From: GCA-1730015 sp964583825
Lineage (GTDB): Bacteria > Pseudomonadota > Gammaproteobacteria > Granulosicoccales > Granulosicoccaceae
Direction of reading: 5' to 3'
Assembly: GCA_964583825.1 (NCBI GenBank)
Contig: CAZOXM010000028.1
Coordinates: forward strand, 1 to 52,081
Length of the DNA stretch: 52,081 nucleotides
Position 1 is the stretch's first letter; each line of letters begins with the position of its first letter. Below are positions 1 to 8,886 of the stretch, piece by piece. The translations under genes and the position numbers were made by a program. The notes below the pieces were generated by a model. The model searched no databases. It was given only the letters and a program-made list of their open reading frames with translations, and was not told the origin of the DNA.

Positions 1-52
1 GAGGCAGAATTTAACGCCCTCAGACCTAGCGCAATAGTTTTTCAACATCCTG
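1..52 (+). repeat. MITE-like element, right arm, cut by the window edge
   Basis: Bases 8-52 match the right end of the complete element at 47768-47907 almost base for base, with about two differences in 45. It ends in the terminal repeat TTTTTCAACATCCTG and is followed by CTAA, the same four bases that flank the complete copy. The left part lies outside the window. It sits about 50 bp past the metZ stop codon. Confidence 0.75.
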
Positions 53-106
53 CTAACCATCGTGCGTTGACACGCTGTGTCCAACACACCGCAGGGGAAC
101 ATCCAC

Positions 107-1276
107 TCAGAGCCCCCGCTCAAGGTCGCGCATAATATCGTCCACCGACTCCAGCCCCACAGCAACGCGCAGCAGTGACGGCTTAATGCCTGCCTGTTCG
201 CGCTCCTGTTCGGTCAGGCGTCCGTGGGTAGTGGTTGCAGGGTGAGTAATTGTCGATTTGGCGTCCCCCAGATTGGCGGTGATTGATAACAGGCGCGTAT
301 TGTCTATCACCCGCCATGCGTGGTCCTGGCCGCCATTTACTTCAAAAGACACTACCCCGCCGAAGCCATTTTGCTGTTTACAACATAACGTATGCTGTGG
401 GTGAGATTCGAGACCCGGATAGTACACCTTTGACACAGATGGATGTTGAAACAGCCACTGTGCAACACGCTGTGCACTTTCACAATGCCGCTGCATTCTA
501 AGGTCGAGTGTCTCCAGTCCTTTCAGAAAAACCCAGGCATTAAATGGACTCATGGTGGGACCGGCCGTTCGCAGAAATCCGAACACTGCCTCGCCCACGC
601 GTTTTCTATCGCCGACGACTGCACCGCCAACGCAACGACCCTGTCCATCGATGTATTTTGTGGCTGAGTGAATCACGAGGTCGGCGCCGAGGGCAAGCGG
701 TCGCTGCAGGGCCGGTGTACAAAAGCAGTTATCTACTACCAGCATGGCACCACTGCTTTTTGCCAGTGCTGCAAGTTCACTAATATCAGCTAACTGAGTC
801 AGTGGATTTGAGGGCGTTTCAACAAATAACATTCGGGTTCGATCGTTTGTCTTATCACGCCAGTCGGCGAGTTGATCGATGCGTGCAAAATCAACGGGGT
901 TGCCCATCCGGGTCAGGTACTTTTTAAAGAACTGGGAAGTAGAACCAAACAAACCGCTTGAGGCGACGACGTGATCCCCCGGTTCAAGTAAGGCGACGCA
1001 CACCGCCATAATCGCCGCCATACCGGATGATGTAGCCACACAACAACCTCCCCCTTCCAGCGCCGCGAGTCTTTCTTCGAACGCCCGTACCGTAGGGTTG
1101 GTAAAGCGGGAATAAACATTCCCGGGTGCATTGTTCTGAAAGCGATCCGCCGCCTGTTGCGCACTTTCAAATACAAAACTCGATGTGGCAAAGATCGCCT
1201 CGGAGTTTTCACCTTCCGCTGTACGATGATGCCCGGTCCTGACGGCATGCGTCGCAAAATCGTATTGATCAGTCAT
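107..1276 (-). CDS. metZ: O-succinylhomoserine sulfhydrylase (PLP enzyme, methionine synthesis)
   Basis: A 389-residue Cys/Met-metabolism PLP enzyme. MetZ-type enzymes make homocysteine directly from O-succinylhomoserine and sulfide in the cytoplasm. The PLP-binding lysine lies in HSATKYIDGQGR (about K207), preceded by the family motifs YSRFTNPT and ATSSGMAAI. I chose the ATG at 1276 (MTDQYDFATHAVRTGHH), since ten extra upstream residues (MRCFIATGNP) do not look like family sequence. It lies downstream of purF as in Pseudomonas, where purF and metZ are neighbours, but here an L,D-transpeptidase gene separates them. A cystathionine gamma-synthase role cannot be excluded from sequence alone; the gene order favours MetZ. 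Confidence 0.9.
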   Translation of the reverse strand: MTDQYDFATHAVRTGHHRTAEGENSEAIFATSSFVFESAQQAADRFQNNAPGNVYSRFTNPTVRAFEERLAALEGGGCCVATSSGMAAIMAVCVALLEPGDHVVASSGLFGSTSQFFKKYLTRMGNPVDFARIDQLADWRDKTNDRTRMLFVETPSNPLTQLADISELAALAKSSGAMLVVDNCFCTPALQRPLALGADLVIHSATKYIDGQGRCVGGAVVGDRKRVGEAVFGFLRTAGPTMSPFNAWVFLKGLETLDLRMQRHCESAQRVAQWLFQHPSVSKVYYPGLESHPQHTLCCKQQNGFGGVVSFEVNGGQDHAWRVIDNTRLLSITANLGDAKSTITHPATTTHGRLTEQEREQAGIKPSLLRVAVGLESVDDIMRDLERGL

Positions 1277-1426
1277 TGGATTTCCCGTTGCAATAAAACA
1301 GCGCACAGGATTTGATCGCGGGAAAATACAGCGGGCAGGGGCCTCGCTTTAGCAGTATTTTTTAACGCGCCCGCAAGCTGATTATCAAATCGGCGCAGCT
1401 TTATTATGCAAACTACGTGGGAACTG

Positions 1427-1984
1427 TCAATTGCCGCAGTGAGAAATAAGTACCGGTGTATACACACTTACTCGTTCAAACAGGGAGATAACATCGCGAT
1501 TATTCATGCGAATACATCCGTGAGAGACCGGCCGACCAACTAAGTGTTCCTGGGCTGTGCCATGGATATAAATATACCTTCGGTAGGAATCGACCGTACC
1601 GCCGAGATTCAAGCCATGCTCTACTCCGCCGAGCCACAAAATACGGCTGGTAATCAAGTCATCGCCTGAGTCGTCATTGAGTGAGTCGACCACCGGTCCC
1701 GCTGCGCGGGCACAGAACAGGGTACCGCAGGGCTGACCATCACCGATTTTTTCGCGAACGATATGCCAGCCTGTCGGTGTGCGCCCGGAGTCAGCATCGC
1801 AACCCGCACCGCTGGAACTGGTTGACACAGGGTTGACTGCCACCAGAAGACCACCCTGATACAGTTTGAGCTGTTGTCGGACGATGTCGACGACAATCAG
1901 TGTGTTAACAGCACTATTCAGGTAAAAACCGGCACTGTCAGCAGCCTCCCGAAAACTGCGGTCGAGCTGAAGGTAGCGTGTCAC
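1427..1984 (-). CDS. L,D-transpeptidase (YkuD) family protein
   Basis: A 185-residue protein that is almost entirely a YkuD catalytic domain. Visible are H141 in IYIHGTAQ and the catalytic block S154-H155-G156-C157-I158-R159, the expected His and nucleophilic Cys. Known family members crosslink peptidoglycan stem peptides or attach lipoproteins in the periplasm. No signal peptide or membrane segment is visible at the N-terminus, which starts MTRYLQLDRSFREAADS, so export is unexplained. The GTG start overlaps the purF stop by one base (TAGTG), which implies translational coupling to purF. The 150 bp before metZ hold no obvious gene. Function beyond the fold is not known to me. Confidence 0.85.
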   Translation of the reverse strand: MTRYLQLDRSFREAADSAGFYLNSAVNTLIVVDIVRQQLKLYQGGLLVAVNPVSTSSSGAGCDADSGRTPTGWHIVREKIGDGQPCGTLFCARAAGPVVDSLNDDSGDDLITSRILWLGGVEHGLNLGGTVDSYRRYIYIHGTAQEHLVGRPVSHGCIRMNNRDVISLFERVSVYTPVLISHCGN

Positions 1985-3492
1985 TACTGCATTCCGACGT
2001 CGACGTACACTTCGTCATTTTGTCCGTCTTTCACGGCATCGGCACGCTTGGTCTCAAGCCAGTGCAGATAGCTGTGATCCACATCGCCGGTGACATAGTG
2101 ACCATTAAAGCAACTGGTTTCAAAATCGACCAGCTCAGGGTTCAGTTCGCGTACGCAATCGACTAAATCTGACAGATCCTGATAGATCAAGCCGTCCGCA
2201 CCAATCGCCTCGCAAATCTGCGAGGTTTCACGATCAAACGCAATCAGTTCGTTCGCTGCCGGCATATCGATGCCATAGACATTCGGATAGCTGACCGGTG
2301 GTGCTGCCGATGCCATGTAGACTTTACTCGCACCAGCTTCTCGCGCCATTTCGATAATCTGTTCCGAAGTAGTGCCGCGCACAATCGAGTCATCGACCAG
2401 TAACACGTTTAAGCCCCTGAACTCTGACTCGATCGGGTTGAGTTTCTGACGCACTGATTTCCGACGCATTTTTTGGCCGGGCATAATAAAGGTTCGACCG
2501 ATGTAGCGATTTTTGACAAAGCCTTCGCGATACTTGATACCCAGTTCCATCGCCAGTTCCAGGGCCGATGTTCTGCTGGTATCGGGGATGGGTATAACGA
2601 CATCGATGTCGTGCTTCGGCCATTCCCGTCTGATTTTATTCGCGAGCTTACGCCCCATGTTCAAGCGGGACGAGTAGACGGACACCTTGTCAATCACGGA
2701 ATCCGGTCGTGCAAAATAGACATACTCAAAAATGCACGGCGTCAGCTGGGTTTTCTCCGCACACTGACGGCTGTGCAACTCACCTTGCCGGGTAATATAA
2801 ACCGCCTCGCCGGGCGCAAGATCCCGTACCGGCTCATAGCCGAGGCCGGTAAGCGCGACACTTTCGGAGGCGACAATGTACTCATCTCCGTTCGCAGTGC
2901 TGCGCTTCCCGAGTATTGCCGGACGGATGCCGTAGGGATCGCGAAAAGCCAGTACCCCGCGACCGACGATCATGGCAATGACAGCGTAACTGCCTGCGCA
3001 GCGACGGTGCACTGCACTGACCGCCTCGAACAAGTGCTCCGGTTGCAGTTTCAGTCCCTGTGTGACGCGCTGCAGTTCATGAGCGAGCACATTCAGCAGT
3101 ACCTCGCTGTCAGAGCTGGTGTTGATGTGGCGTCGATCTGACTTGTACAGTTCGCTTTGCAGCTTCTCGGCGTTAGTGAGGTTGCCGTTGTGAACCAGCA
3201 CAATGCCAAACGGGGAGTTGACATAAAACGGCTGCGCCTCGGCAGAAACCTGGGAGCTGCCCGCCGTCGGATACCGCAGGTGTCCAATACCCATGTTGCC
3301 GCGCAATCGCAACATATGCGCGGTGCGAAACACCTCTTTAACCAGTCCGGGTGCTTTGCGCACAAACAGCTTGCGGTCTTCGCAGGTGGCGATACCGGCA
3401 GCATCCTGACCGCGATGCTGCAATAGCGTCAGCGCATCATATAGCTTGTGGTTTACCGGTTCGCGGCCGACAATACCGATAATCCCGCACAT
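1984..3492 (-). CDS. purF: Amidophosphoribosyltransferase
   Basis: Catalyses the first committed step of purine synthesis: PRPP and glutamine give phosphoribosylamine. The 502-residue length is normal. The protein begins MCGIIGIVG, so Cys2 becomes the N-terminal glutaminase nucleophile without a propeptide. The glutaminase domain fills roughly residues 2-235 (LRGNMGIGHLRYPT, SSDSE), and the phosphoribosyltransferase domain follows, with the PRPP motif VLLVDDSIVRGTTSEQI near residues 363-379. It lies 150 bp downstream of cvpA, the classical cvpA-purF pairing. A TAAACGTTTA palindrome lies 33 bp upstream of the start. Confidence 0.97.
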   Translation of the reverse strand: MCGIIGIVGREPVNHKLYDALTLLQHRGQDAAGIATCEDRKLFVRKAPGLVKEVFRTAHMLRLRGNMGIGHLRYPTAGSSQVSAEAQPFYVNSPFGIVLVHNGNLTNAEKLQSELYKSDRRHINTSSDSEVLLNVLAHELQRVTQGLKLQPEHLFEAVSAVHRRCAGSYAVIAMIVGRGVLAFRDPYGIRPAILGKRSTANGDEYIVASESVALTGLGYEPVRDLAPGEAVYITRQGELHSRQCAEKTQLTPCIFEYVYFARPDSVIDKVSVYSSRLNMGRKLANKIRREWPKHDIDVVIPIPDTSRTSALELAMELGIKYREGFVKNRYIGRTFIMPGQKMRRKSVRQKLNPIESEFRGLNVLLVDDSIVRGTTSEQIIEMAREAGASKVYMASAAPPVSYPNVYGIDMPAANELIAFDRETSQICEAIGADGLIYQDLSDLVDCVRELNPELVDFETSCFNGHYVTGDVDHSYLHWLETKRADAVKDGQNDEVYVDVGMQ

Positions 3493-3524
3493 AGGTGGTT
3501 CTTCGGATTGGGGAACAGGAATTG

Positions 3525-3534
3525 TAAACGTTTA
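3525..3534. promoter_or_regulatory. Palindrome upstream of purF, possible PurR/LacI-type operator
   Basis: TAAACGTTTA is a perfect 10-bp palindrome 33 bp before the purF start codon. Its AAACGTTT core matches the centre of the E. coli PurR operator (GCAAACGTTTGC), but the flanking G/C positions differ. Two inverted arms, CAGGAATTG (about 3516-3524) and CAATTCCTG (about 3552-3560), flank this area. A role in purine control is inference only. Confidence 0.3.
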
Positions 3535-3641
3535 TCCACATCCGATGCACACCAATTCCTGTGGACTGCGGAATACGGGTGTAGCAGCCTGCGCAAAGGC
3601 GCCGGACTGCAGACTATCACCCCGAAAGCCAGAAAATGAAG

Positions 3642-4139
3642 CTAGAAATTGAACCAACCGGCGTAACGCGCAGGCAGCTGGTTTTTAATCACCTCGGCCA
3701 CCCGCAGCACCGGTGGCAGCAACCGTGACTCATTCCACCACCCCTCCTGTGGAATGGAAGGGTTTGACGTCGCCAGCAGCGCGACAATCGCAAGAATCAG
3801 GACACCGCGAGCAGCACCCAGCAGCAGCCCGAGCAGCTTGTCGGTAATGCCGAGCGTCGTGCCCCCAATTACCTTGCGGATCAGCCAGCTCAACAGACCG
3901 CCGATCACCAGCGCACCGATAAATAAGATACCGGCACTGATAAACCACCGCGCAGACGGACTCTCCACCGTGTCCGGCAGAAAAGTCATGAACTGTTCGG
4001 TGTAATTAAACGGCAGCCACAACGCGACGATCCACGTGGCCAGCGACAGGAATTCACTGGCAAAGCCCCGGTAAAGACTGAGCAGGCTGGAAATACCGAT
4101 AACTGCAAGGATGATTAAATCGAGTGTGTTAATGCTCAT
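3642..4139 (-). CDS. cvpA: CvpA family inner-membrane protein
   Basis: A 165-residue membrane protein with four hydrophobic stretches (about residues 5-25, 28-45, 65-85 and 100-122) and the family-typical start NTLDLIILAVIGISSLLSLYRG. CvpA was named for colicin V production in E. coli; its biochemical function is still unclear, with roles in envelope stress reported. It sits between a SPOR-domain gene and purF, exactly as in Pseudomonas and Enterobacteria, and is probably cotranscribed with them. Confidence 0.9.
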   Translation of the reverse strand: MSINTLDLIILAVIGISSLLSLYRGFASEFLSLATWIVALWLPFNYTEQFMTFLPDTVESPSARWFISAGILFIGALVIGGLLSWLIRKVIGGTTLGITDKLLGLLLGAARGVLILAIVALLATSNPSIPQEGWWNESRLLPPVLRVAEVIKNQLPARYAGWFNF

Positions 4140-4271
4140 ACCGTGCTCTTTTGCTTCTCAAGCCCTGTCGCCAGCACCAAGTGTAGCAGTACTGACGGAA
4201 TAGCCGGAATCGTCTCATCGTCCACCCGCAGGAGGTTGAAACTACCCACTCAAACCGCCGCTTAACATCTG

Positions 4272-4922
4272 CTAGTTTCTCGTCACCAGAATACTCTCTA
4301 CCCGATACGTGTTATCGACCTGGTTTTTTATCGCCAGCGCATCAATCTGGCTTGCAATCGGACCGACGAAAACACGCAGAATCTGACGATTCTTACCCTG
4401 TACCCGGTTCAAATACGCCGGCAGGTTTTCATCGGACAGGCGATTAATTAGCTTGCGGGCATTTTCCTCTTTAACGAAACTCGCCACCTGAATGTTGTAA
4501 CCGGGCAAGATCGATTGTGACGCCGGCACCGGACCCGGTGGCAGCGCCGAAGCCGCAGGTGCTACTTCCTGCGGTGCTGATACGACCGGCGTGGCTACGT
4601 CGGTGTCGGTCTCAGCGACCGCAGCGGCGGGAGACTCGAAAACCGGTGGCGCTTGCGTGGTGACAACCGGCATGTCCTCCACCTTCGGCGGGTTGGGCAG
4701 CGGCTGTCGCGATGAATACGATTTTTCAGCCGGCGGCCGGGGTGGTTGCACCGGCAGCGTCTCGGCATACTCATACTCGCGCTGCGATCCTGCACCGTCC
4801 AGCACAAATGGCAGAACAATCACCGCTATCGCGAGCAGCACCGCCGCGCCGATGAGGCGAGCGAGCAGCTGCTCGTCCTTATATTCTTTACGCCCTTCTG
4901 CAACCACAGATGCAGCACTCAT
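4272..4922 (-). CDS. SPOR-domain protein (DedD-like)
   Basis: A 216-residue bitopic membrane protein. A short cytoplasmic tail is followed by a membrane helix (about residues 26-42, AAVLLAIAVIVLPFVLDG), a proline- and alanine-rich periplasmic linker (about 50-140), and a C-terminal SPOR domain (about 144-216, starting YNIQVASFVKEENARKL). SPOR domains bind denuded glycan strands at division septa. E. coli dedD has the same architecture and lies between folC and cvpA, as here, so a DedD-type role in cell division is likely. Confidence 0.88.
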   Translation of the reverse strand: MSAASVVAEGRKEYKDEQLLARLIGAAVLLAIAVIVLPFVLDGAGSQREYEYAETLPVQPPRPPAEKSYSSRQPLPNPPKVEDMPVVTTQAPPVFESPAAAVAETDTDVATPVVSAPQEVAPAASALPPGPVPASQSILPGYNIQVASFVKEENARKLINRLSDENLPAYLNRVQGKNRQILRVFVGPIASQIDALAIKNQVDNTYRVESILVTRN

Positions 4923-5009
4923 TTGATATAGCGTTCTCGTTAGTTAGTAGACACCGACCTGCGCGGTCTGTGAGCGCCTGCGGCGCCGAACAACAGAGAT
5001 CCAAACGGA

Positions 5010-6272
5010 TCAATCTGTCGGTTCGAGCATTTGCAGCACTGGACCAACGACATGAAACGAGCCGAAAACGATGATCCGGCTCTCTTCACTGAATTGTGCA
5101 ACAGCTGCATCCAGCGCCTGTATTACCGATGTGAAAACCTCAACTTCCGACGCGCCCTGCGCGTTGATCATCTCGACCAGCGATGGAATATCGTGTGCCC
5201 TCGGATAGTCCAGCGGAAAAATCAGCCAGCGGTCGACCACACCGGCGAGTTCAGCGACAACGCCAGCCGCATCTTTGTCCTGCAGGCAGGAAAACACCGC
5301 CATCGTCGTCATCGACTGCCGACCCAGATGGCGCGCCAGCGCCGCGGCTGCCTGCGGATTGTGCGCTACATCGAGCAACAGTGGCACCTGGCGATAGATC
5401 ACTCGCTGCATGCGCCCCGGCACAATGACCTCACGCACTGCCCGCTCGACCGCCTCTGTCGCCGGAAGCCGTTGGAGCAGGGCGGCGCAAGCGGTGACAG
5501 CAACCGATGCATTACCCATCGCCCAGTCTCCGTCTATCGACGGCACGGGCAAATCCAGCTCACCGGCCGGTCCGCGATACTGCCAGCGCGGTGCACCGAT
5601 CCGATAATCGAAGTCATGCCCGATTCGAATCAGCGTCGCCCCGGTCTCTGCGGCTACCTGTGCAATGCTGGATGGCATTTCACGATCGCCGCAAATGAGC
5701 GGTAAGCCACGCCTGGCAATCCCGGCTTTCTCGCGACCGATGGATTCGCGATCGTCGCCCAGCCAGTCGCTGTGATCAATTCCGATTGAAGTGATACAGC
5801 CAACGCTGCAGTCCCACGCATTGACAGCATCGAGCCGCCCTCCCAGACCAACCTCGAGCACCGCGACGTCAATTGAGGAACGCTGAAATACAAACATCGC
5901 AGCCAGAGTGGTAAATTCGAAGTAGGTGAGATCGGTACCGTCCCGCTGTGCGTCAATGGCCGCGAAAGCCTCACATAACTGTTCGTCACTCACCCGCTGT
6001 TCATCGATCGCTATCCGTTCATTGAAATCAACGAAGTGCGGCGAGGTGTAGACCCCCACCCGATACCGGCTGTGGCGGAGTATGGACGCGGCGTAGGCGA
6101 CCGTTGAGCCCTTGCCGTTGGTGCCGGCAACGGTCAGGATATCGAAGGTCGGGTTGAGCAAATCGCAGCGACTCGCCACCGTCCTGATGCGCTGCAGGCC
6201 GAGCTCGATCCGATCCGGCTGCATTTGCTCAAGCCGCTCGAGCCAGCGGCCCAGGGAGTTATTCTTCGGCAA
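5010..6272 (-). CDS. folC: Folylpolyglutamate synthase / dihydrofolate synthase
   Basis: A 420-residue Mur-ligase-type enzyme that adds glutamate to dihydropteroate and to reduced folates. The ATP P-loop is seen as VAGTNGKGST (G50-T57), followed by YTSPHFVDFNERI, the conserved DVAVLEVGLGGRLDAVNAWD and GIDHSDWLGDDRESIGREKAGI. The length is usual. The start is TTG at 6272 and overlaps the accD stop by 14 bp, implying coupled translation. The accD-folC-dedD order is conserved in Gammaproteobacteria. Confidence 0.95.
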   Translation of the reverse strand: MPKNNSLGRWLERLEQMQPDRIELGLQRIRTVASRCDLLNPTFDILTVAGTNGKGSTVAYAASILRHSRYRVGVYTSPHFVDFNERIAIDEQRVSDEQLCEAFAAIDAQRDGTDLTYFEFTTLAAMFVFQRSSIDVAVLEVGLGGRLDAVNAWDCSVGCITSIGIDHSDWLGDDRESIGREKAGIARRGLPLICGDREMPSSIAQVAAETGATLIRIGHDFDYRIGAPRWQYRGPAGELDLPVPSIDGDWAMGNASVAVTACAALLQRLPATEAVERAVREVIVPGRMQRVIYRQVPLLLDVAHNPQAAAALARHLGRQSMTTMAVFSCLQDKDAAGVVAELAGVVDRWLIFPLDYPRAHDIPSLVEMINAQGASEVEVFTSVIQALDAAVAQFSEESRIIVFGSFHVVGPVLQMLEPTD

Positions 6273-7164
6273 CAGGTTCTGCGGCCTCGGCGGGTGTCGC
6301 AGACACGGGCGTCTGCCTGCCGGTCAGCTGTGCGATGACCTGGGCAAGCTTGTCACGCATCTCCCGACGATCAATGATCATGTCGATCGCACCGTGTTCC
6401 AGCAGGAACTCGGAGCGCTGAAAACCGCTGGGTAATTTTTCGCGAACCGTCTGTTCGATTACCCGGGGTCCGGCAAAGCCGATTAACGCTCTGGGCTCTG
6501 CAACAATTAGATCTCCGAGCATGGCAAAGCTTGCAGACACACCGCCCATGGTCGGATCGGTGAGCACGGAAATGTACGGTACGCCGCGACGAGACAAACG
6601 AGCGAGCGCCGCGCTGGTTTTCGCCATTTGCATCAGTGAAAAAAGCGCTTCCTGCATGCGCGCACCACCTGAGGCGGAAAAGCAGATAAACGCCGCGTTT
6701 TGCTGTAAAGCCGCTTCTGCGGCAAGCACAAACTTTTCACCCACCACTGAACCCATCGAGCCACCCATGAATTCGAACTCAAACGCCGCAGCAACGACAG
6801 GCAGGCCTTTGATCGACCCCTGAATGACAATCAGCGCGTCCTTTTCGCTTGTATTCTTGGTGGCCTGAACCAGTCTGTCCTTGTATTTTTTACTATCGCG
6901 AAATTTGAGCAGATCGACCGGTTCGATGTTGGCGCCTATCTCGGTACGCGGCTCAAGATCGAGCAGAAGCTCCAGCCTGGATCGGGCCTTGATACGCCGG
7001 TGGTGACCACAGCGCGGGCACACGCTCTGATTGCGCTCGAGGTCCGCTCCGTACAACACATTGGTGCAGCTCTCGCACTTTACCCAGAGGCCTTCCGGTA
7101 CCGACCCGCGATTGCGGCTGTCCGTGCGCACCCGCGACGGCATTAATTTATCAAACCAGCTCAT
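6259..7164 (-). CDS. accD: Acetyl-CoA carboxylase carboxyltransferase subunit beta
   Basis: A 301-residue beta subunit of the carboxyltransferase that, with AccA, transfers CO2 from carboxybiotin to acetyl-CoA to make malonyl-CoA. The N-terminal zinc ribbon is complete (C30, C33, C49, C52). The crotonase-fold core follows, with FEFMGGSMGSVVGEKF and SASGGARMQE, and the GFAGPRVIEQT motif. The C-terminal tail is Ala/Glu-rich. It lies 39 bp after trpF and overlaps folC. Confidence 0.97.
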   Translation of the reverse strand: MSWFDKLMPSRVRTDSRNRGSVPEGLWVKCESCTNVLYGADLERNQSVCPRCGHHRRIKARSRLELLLDLEPRTEIGANIEPVDLLKFRDSKKYKDRLVQATKNTSEKDALIVIQGSIKGLPVVAAAFEFEFMGGSMGSVVGEKFVLAAEAALQQNAAFICFSASGGARMQEALFSLMQMAKTSAALARLSRRGVPYISVLTDPTMGGVSASFAMLGDLIVAEPRALIGFAGPRVIEQTVREKLPSGFQRSEFLLEHGAIDMIIDRREMRDKLAQVIAQLTGRQTPVSATPAEAAEPVAEE

Positions 7165-7203
7165 TTATTTTTTTGCCTGCTCTACAGCAATTGCCAATGG
7201 CGT

Positions 7204-7869
7204 TTACGATGATTCAGACAACACCGAGTCTGCTTCTTTGACCTCGCGGATAAAGTCGCGCATCAGCCTGGCGTCTTTAATCCCTTTCGATGATTCTACA
7301 CCACTACTCGCGTCCACAGCAGCCGGCCTGACCGCACTGACCGCCTCCGCTACATTCCGCACCGACAATCCACCAGCCAGGATCAGCGGCGCGGGTAAGT
7401 CAGCTGGAATGCGCTGCCAGTCAAAGCGACTGCCGCTTCCACCCGCAGCGCCTGCGGCGTTGCTGTCGAGCAAAAAACCTCTGGCATCCGGATAAGCGGC
7501 GCAGTAGGCCTCGACGTCGTCTGTCGATTTCATCGCCACCGATTTTATATAGGGTCGATCAAAAGAACTACAAAACTCTGCGTCTTCAGTACCGTGAAAC
7601 TGAAGCAGGGATACCGGTACATTAGCCAGCACCGATTCGATCAGCGCTCGTTCTGCATTAAGAAACAAGGCAGTCAGTGAGGTAAACGGGCCGACAGCAT
7701 CGGCAATACTGCGTGCCTGATCGATACCGATGTGGCGTGAACTGGGCGGGTAGAAAACCAGACCGAGTGCATCAACGCCAAGCATTACCGCATTGGCCGC
7801 ATCCCGGGGCCGGGTAAAACCGCAGATTTTTATCTGTGTTTTAACCGCTTTTTCGGTTGAGTCAGTCAT
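7204..7869 (-). CDS. trpF: Phosphoribosylanthranilate isomerase
   Basis: A 221-residue TIM-barrel enzyme of tryptophan synthesis that converts N-(5-phosphoribosyl)anthranilate to CdRP. Visible motifs are KICGFTRPRDA (C16 is the likely catalytic base), GLVFYPPSSRH, LLQFHGTED and the C-terminal phosphate loops LAGGLSVRNV and AVDASSGVESSKGIKD. I chose the ATG at 7869 because a 22-residue longer form carries unrelated sequence. The trpBA genes that follow trpF in some relatives are absent; accD follows directly, as in Pseudomonas. Confidence 0.95.
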   Translation of the reverse strand: MTDSTEKAVKTQIKICGFTRPRDAANAVMLGVDALGLVFYPPSSRHIGIDQARSIADAVGPFTSLTALFLNAERALIESVLANVPVSLLQFHGTEDAEFCSSFDRPYIKSVAMKSTDDVEAYCAAYPDARGFLLDSNAAGAAGGSGSRFDWQRIPADLPAPLILAGGLSVRNVAEAVSAVRPAAVDASSGVESSKGIKDARLMRDFIREVKEADSVLSESS

Positions 7870-7974
7870 GCACGAGACGATAACACAAACCCGCCGTTCA
7901 GCTGTCGGTCGCGACCCTGAAGACACTTGTCGCATGGAGCGCGCACTGTGCGTAGCCTGCAGCCTGCCCGGCAG

Positions 7975-8763
7975 TTAAAACGGCCCCATTGGCAACGCAT
8001 CGCGCCAGTCTGGTATTGCATACTCGACGGCATAATCAGGCCCCATGAAGTACAAGCCGTGGGCGGGTGCCGTGGTCCCGGCCAGCGTCCGGTCACGCGC
8101 GGCAAGCACCTGCGGTAACCACGCGTCAGACTCCTGCCCTTTACCGACTCTGATCAGACTGCCGACGATAATACGCACCATATTGTGCAGAAAAGCATTA
8201 CCACAAATTTCCACCACGACACGATCGGCATCGCGGGTGATATTGATGGAAGTAATCTCGCGAATCGCATGTCTGGCCTGACATCCGGCGGCTCGAAAAC
8301 TGGTGAAATCGTGTTCTCCGACCAGACACTGTGCCGCCTGCTGCATGCGGCAGACATCGAGCTTCGGATAGACCACCGCCAATCGCTCCCGCGCCAGTGC
8401 AGAGCGCGATGCGCGATTCAGTATCGCATAGCGGTAGGTCCTGCCGATGGTGCTGTAGCGCGCATGAAAATCATCGGGTACCGCTGTCACCGAGCGCACA
8501 GAAATGTCTCGCGGCAGCTTTGCATTGACCCCCAGCACCCATGCCTTGTGCTCACGGCGCGCATCGGTGTCAAAGTGAACACACTGCGCAAAGGCATGCA
8601 CGGCGGTATCTGTTCGGCCGCTGGCGACAACCGCGATACGCTCATTGGCCACCTGACTCAGTGACTGTTCAAGACATTCCTGCACAGAAGCACTGTGTGT
8701 TTGCCGTTGCCATCCACAGTAGCTGCTACCGTCATATTCCACGATCAAAGCATAGCGCGGCAT
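7975..8763 (-). CDS. truA: tRNA pseudouridine(38-40) synthase
   Basis: A 262-residue enzyme that isomerises U38-U40 in tRNA anticodon arms. The catalytic aspartate is D52 in VASGRTDTAVHAFAQ. The C-terminal RNA-binding half has the family block ICGNAFLHNMVRIIVGSLIRVG. The length is normal. It lies downstream of fimV but behind a strong terminator at 8828-8855, so it probably has its own promoter in the short gap. Confidence 0.97.
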   Translation of the reverse strand: MPRYALIVEYDGSSYCGWQRQTHSASVQECLEQSLSQVANERIAVVASGRTDTAVHAFAQCVHFDTDARREHKAWVLGVNAKLPRDISVRSVTAVPDDFHARYSTIGRTYRYAILNRASRSALARERLAVVYPKLDVCRMQQAAQCLVGEHDFTSFRAAGCQARHAIREITSINITRDADRVVVEICGNAFLHNMVRIIVGSLIRVGKGQESDAWLPQVLAARDRTLAGTTAPAHGLYFMGPDYAVEYAIPDWRDALPMGPF

Positions 8764-8827
8764 TCAGTGTGTCTTTTTCAGAAACCTTTGCATGGGCAGC
8801 ATTGTATGAATGACAGACCGGGTGGGC

Positions 8828-8855
8828 AAAAAAAAAAGGGCGCTGAAAAGCGCCC
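8828..8855 (-). terminator. Rho-independent terminator of fimV
   Basis: Read leftward, a perfect 6-bp GC stem (GGGCGC, 6-nt loop, GCGCCC) is followed directly by ten T residues. It begins about 30 bp after the fimV stop codon. This is the clearest intrinsic terminator in the window. Confidence 0.9.
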
Positions 8856-8886
8856 CTGATGCTCAGTACTGCGGTTCTGATTATCG

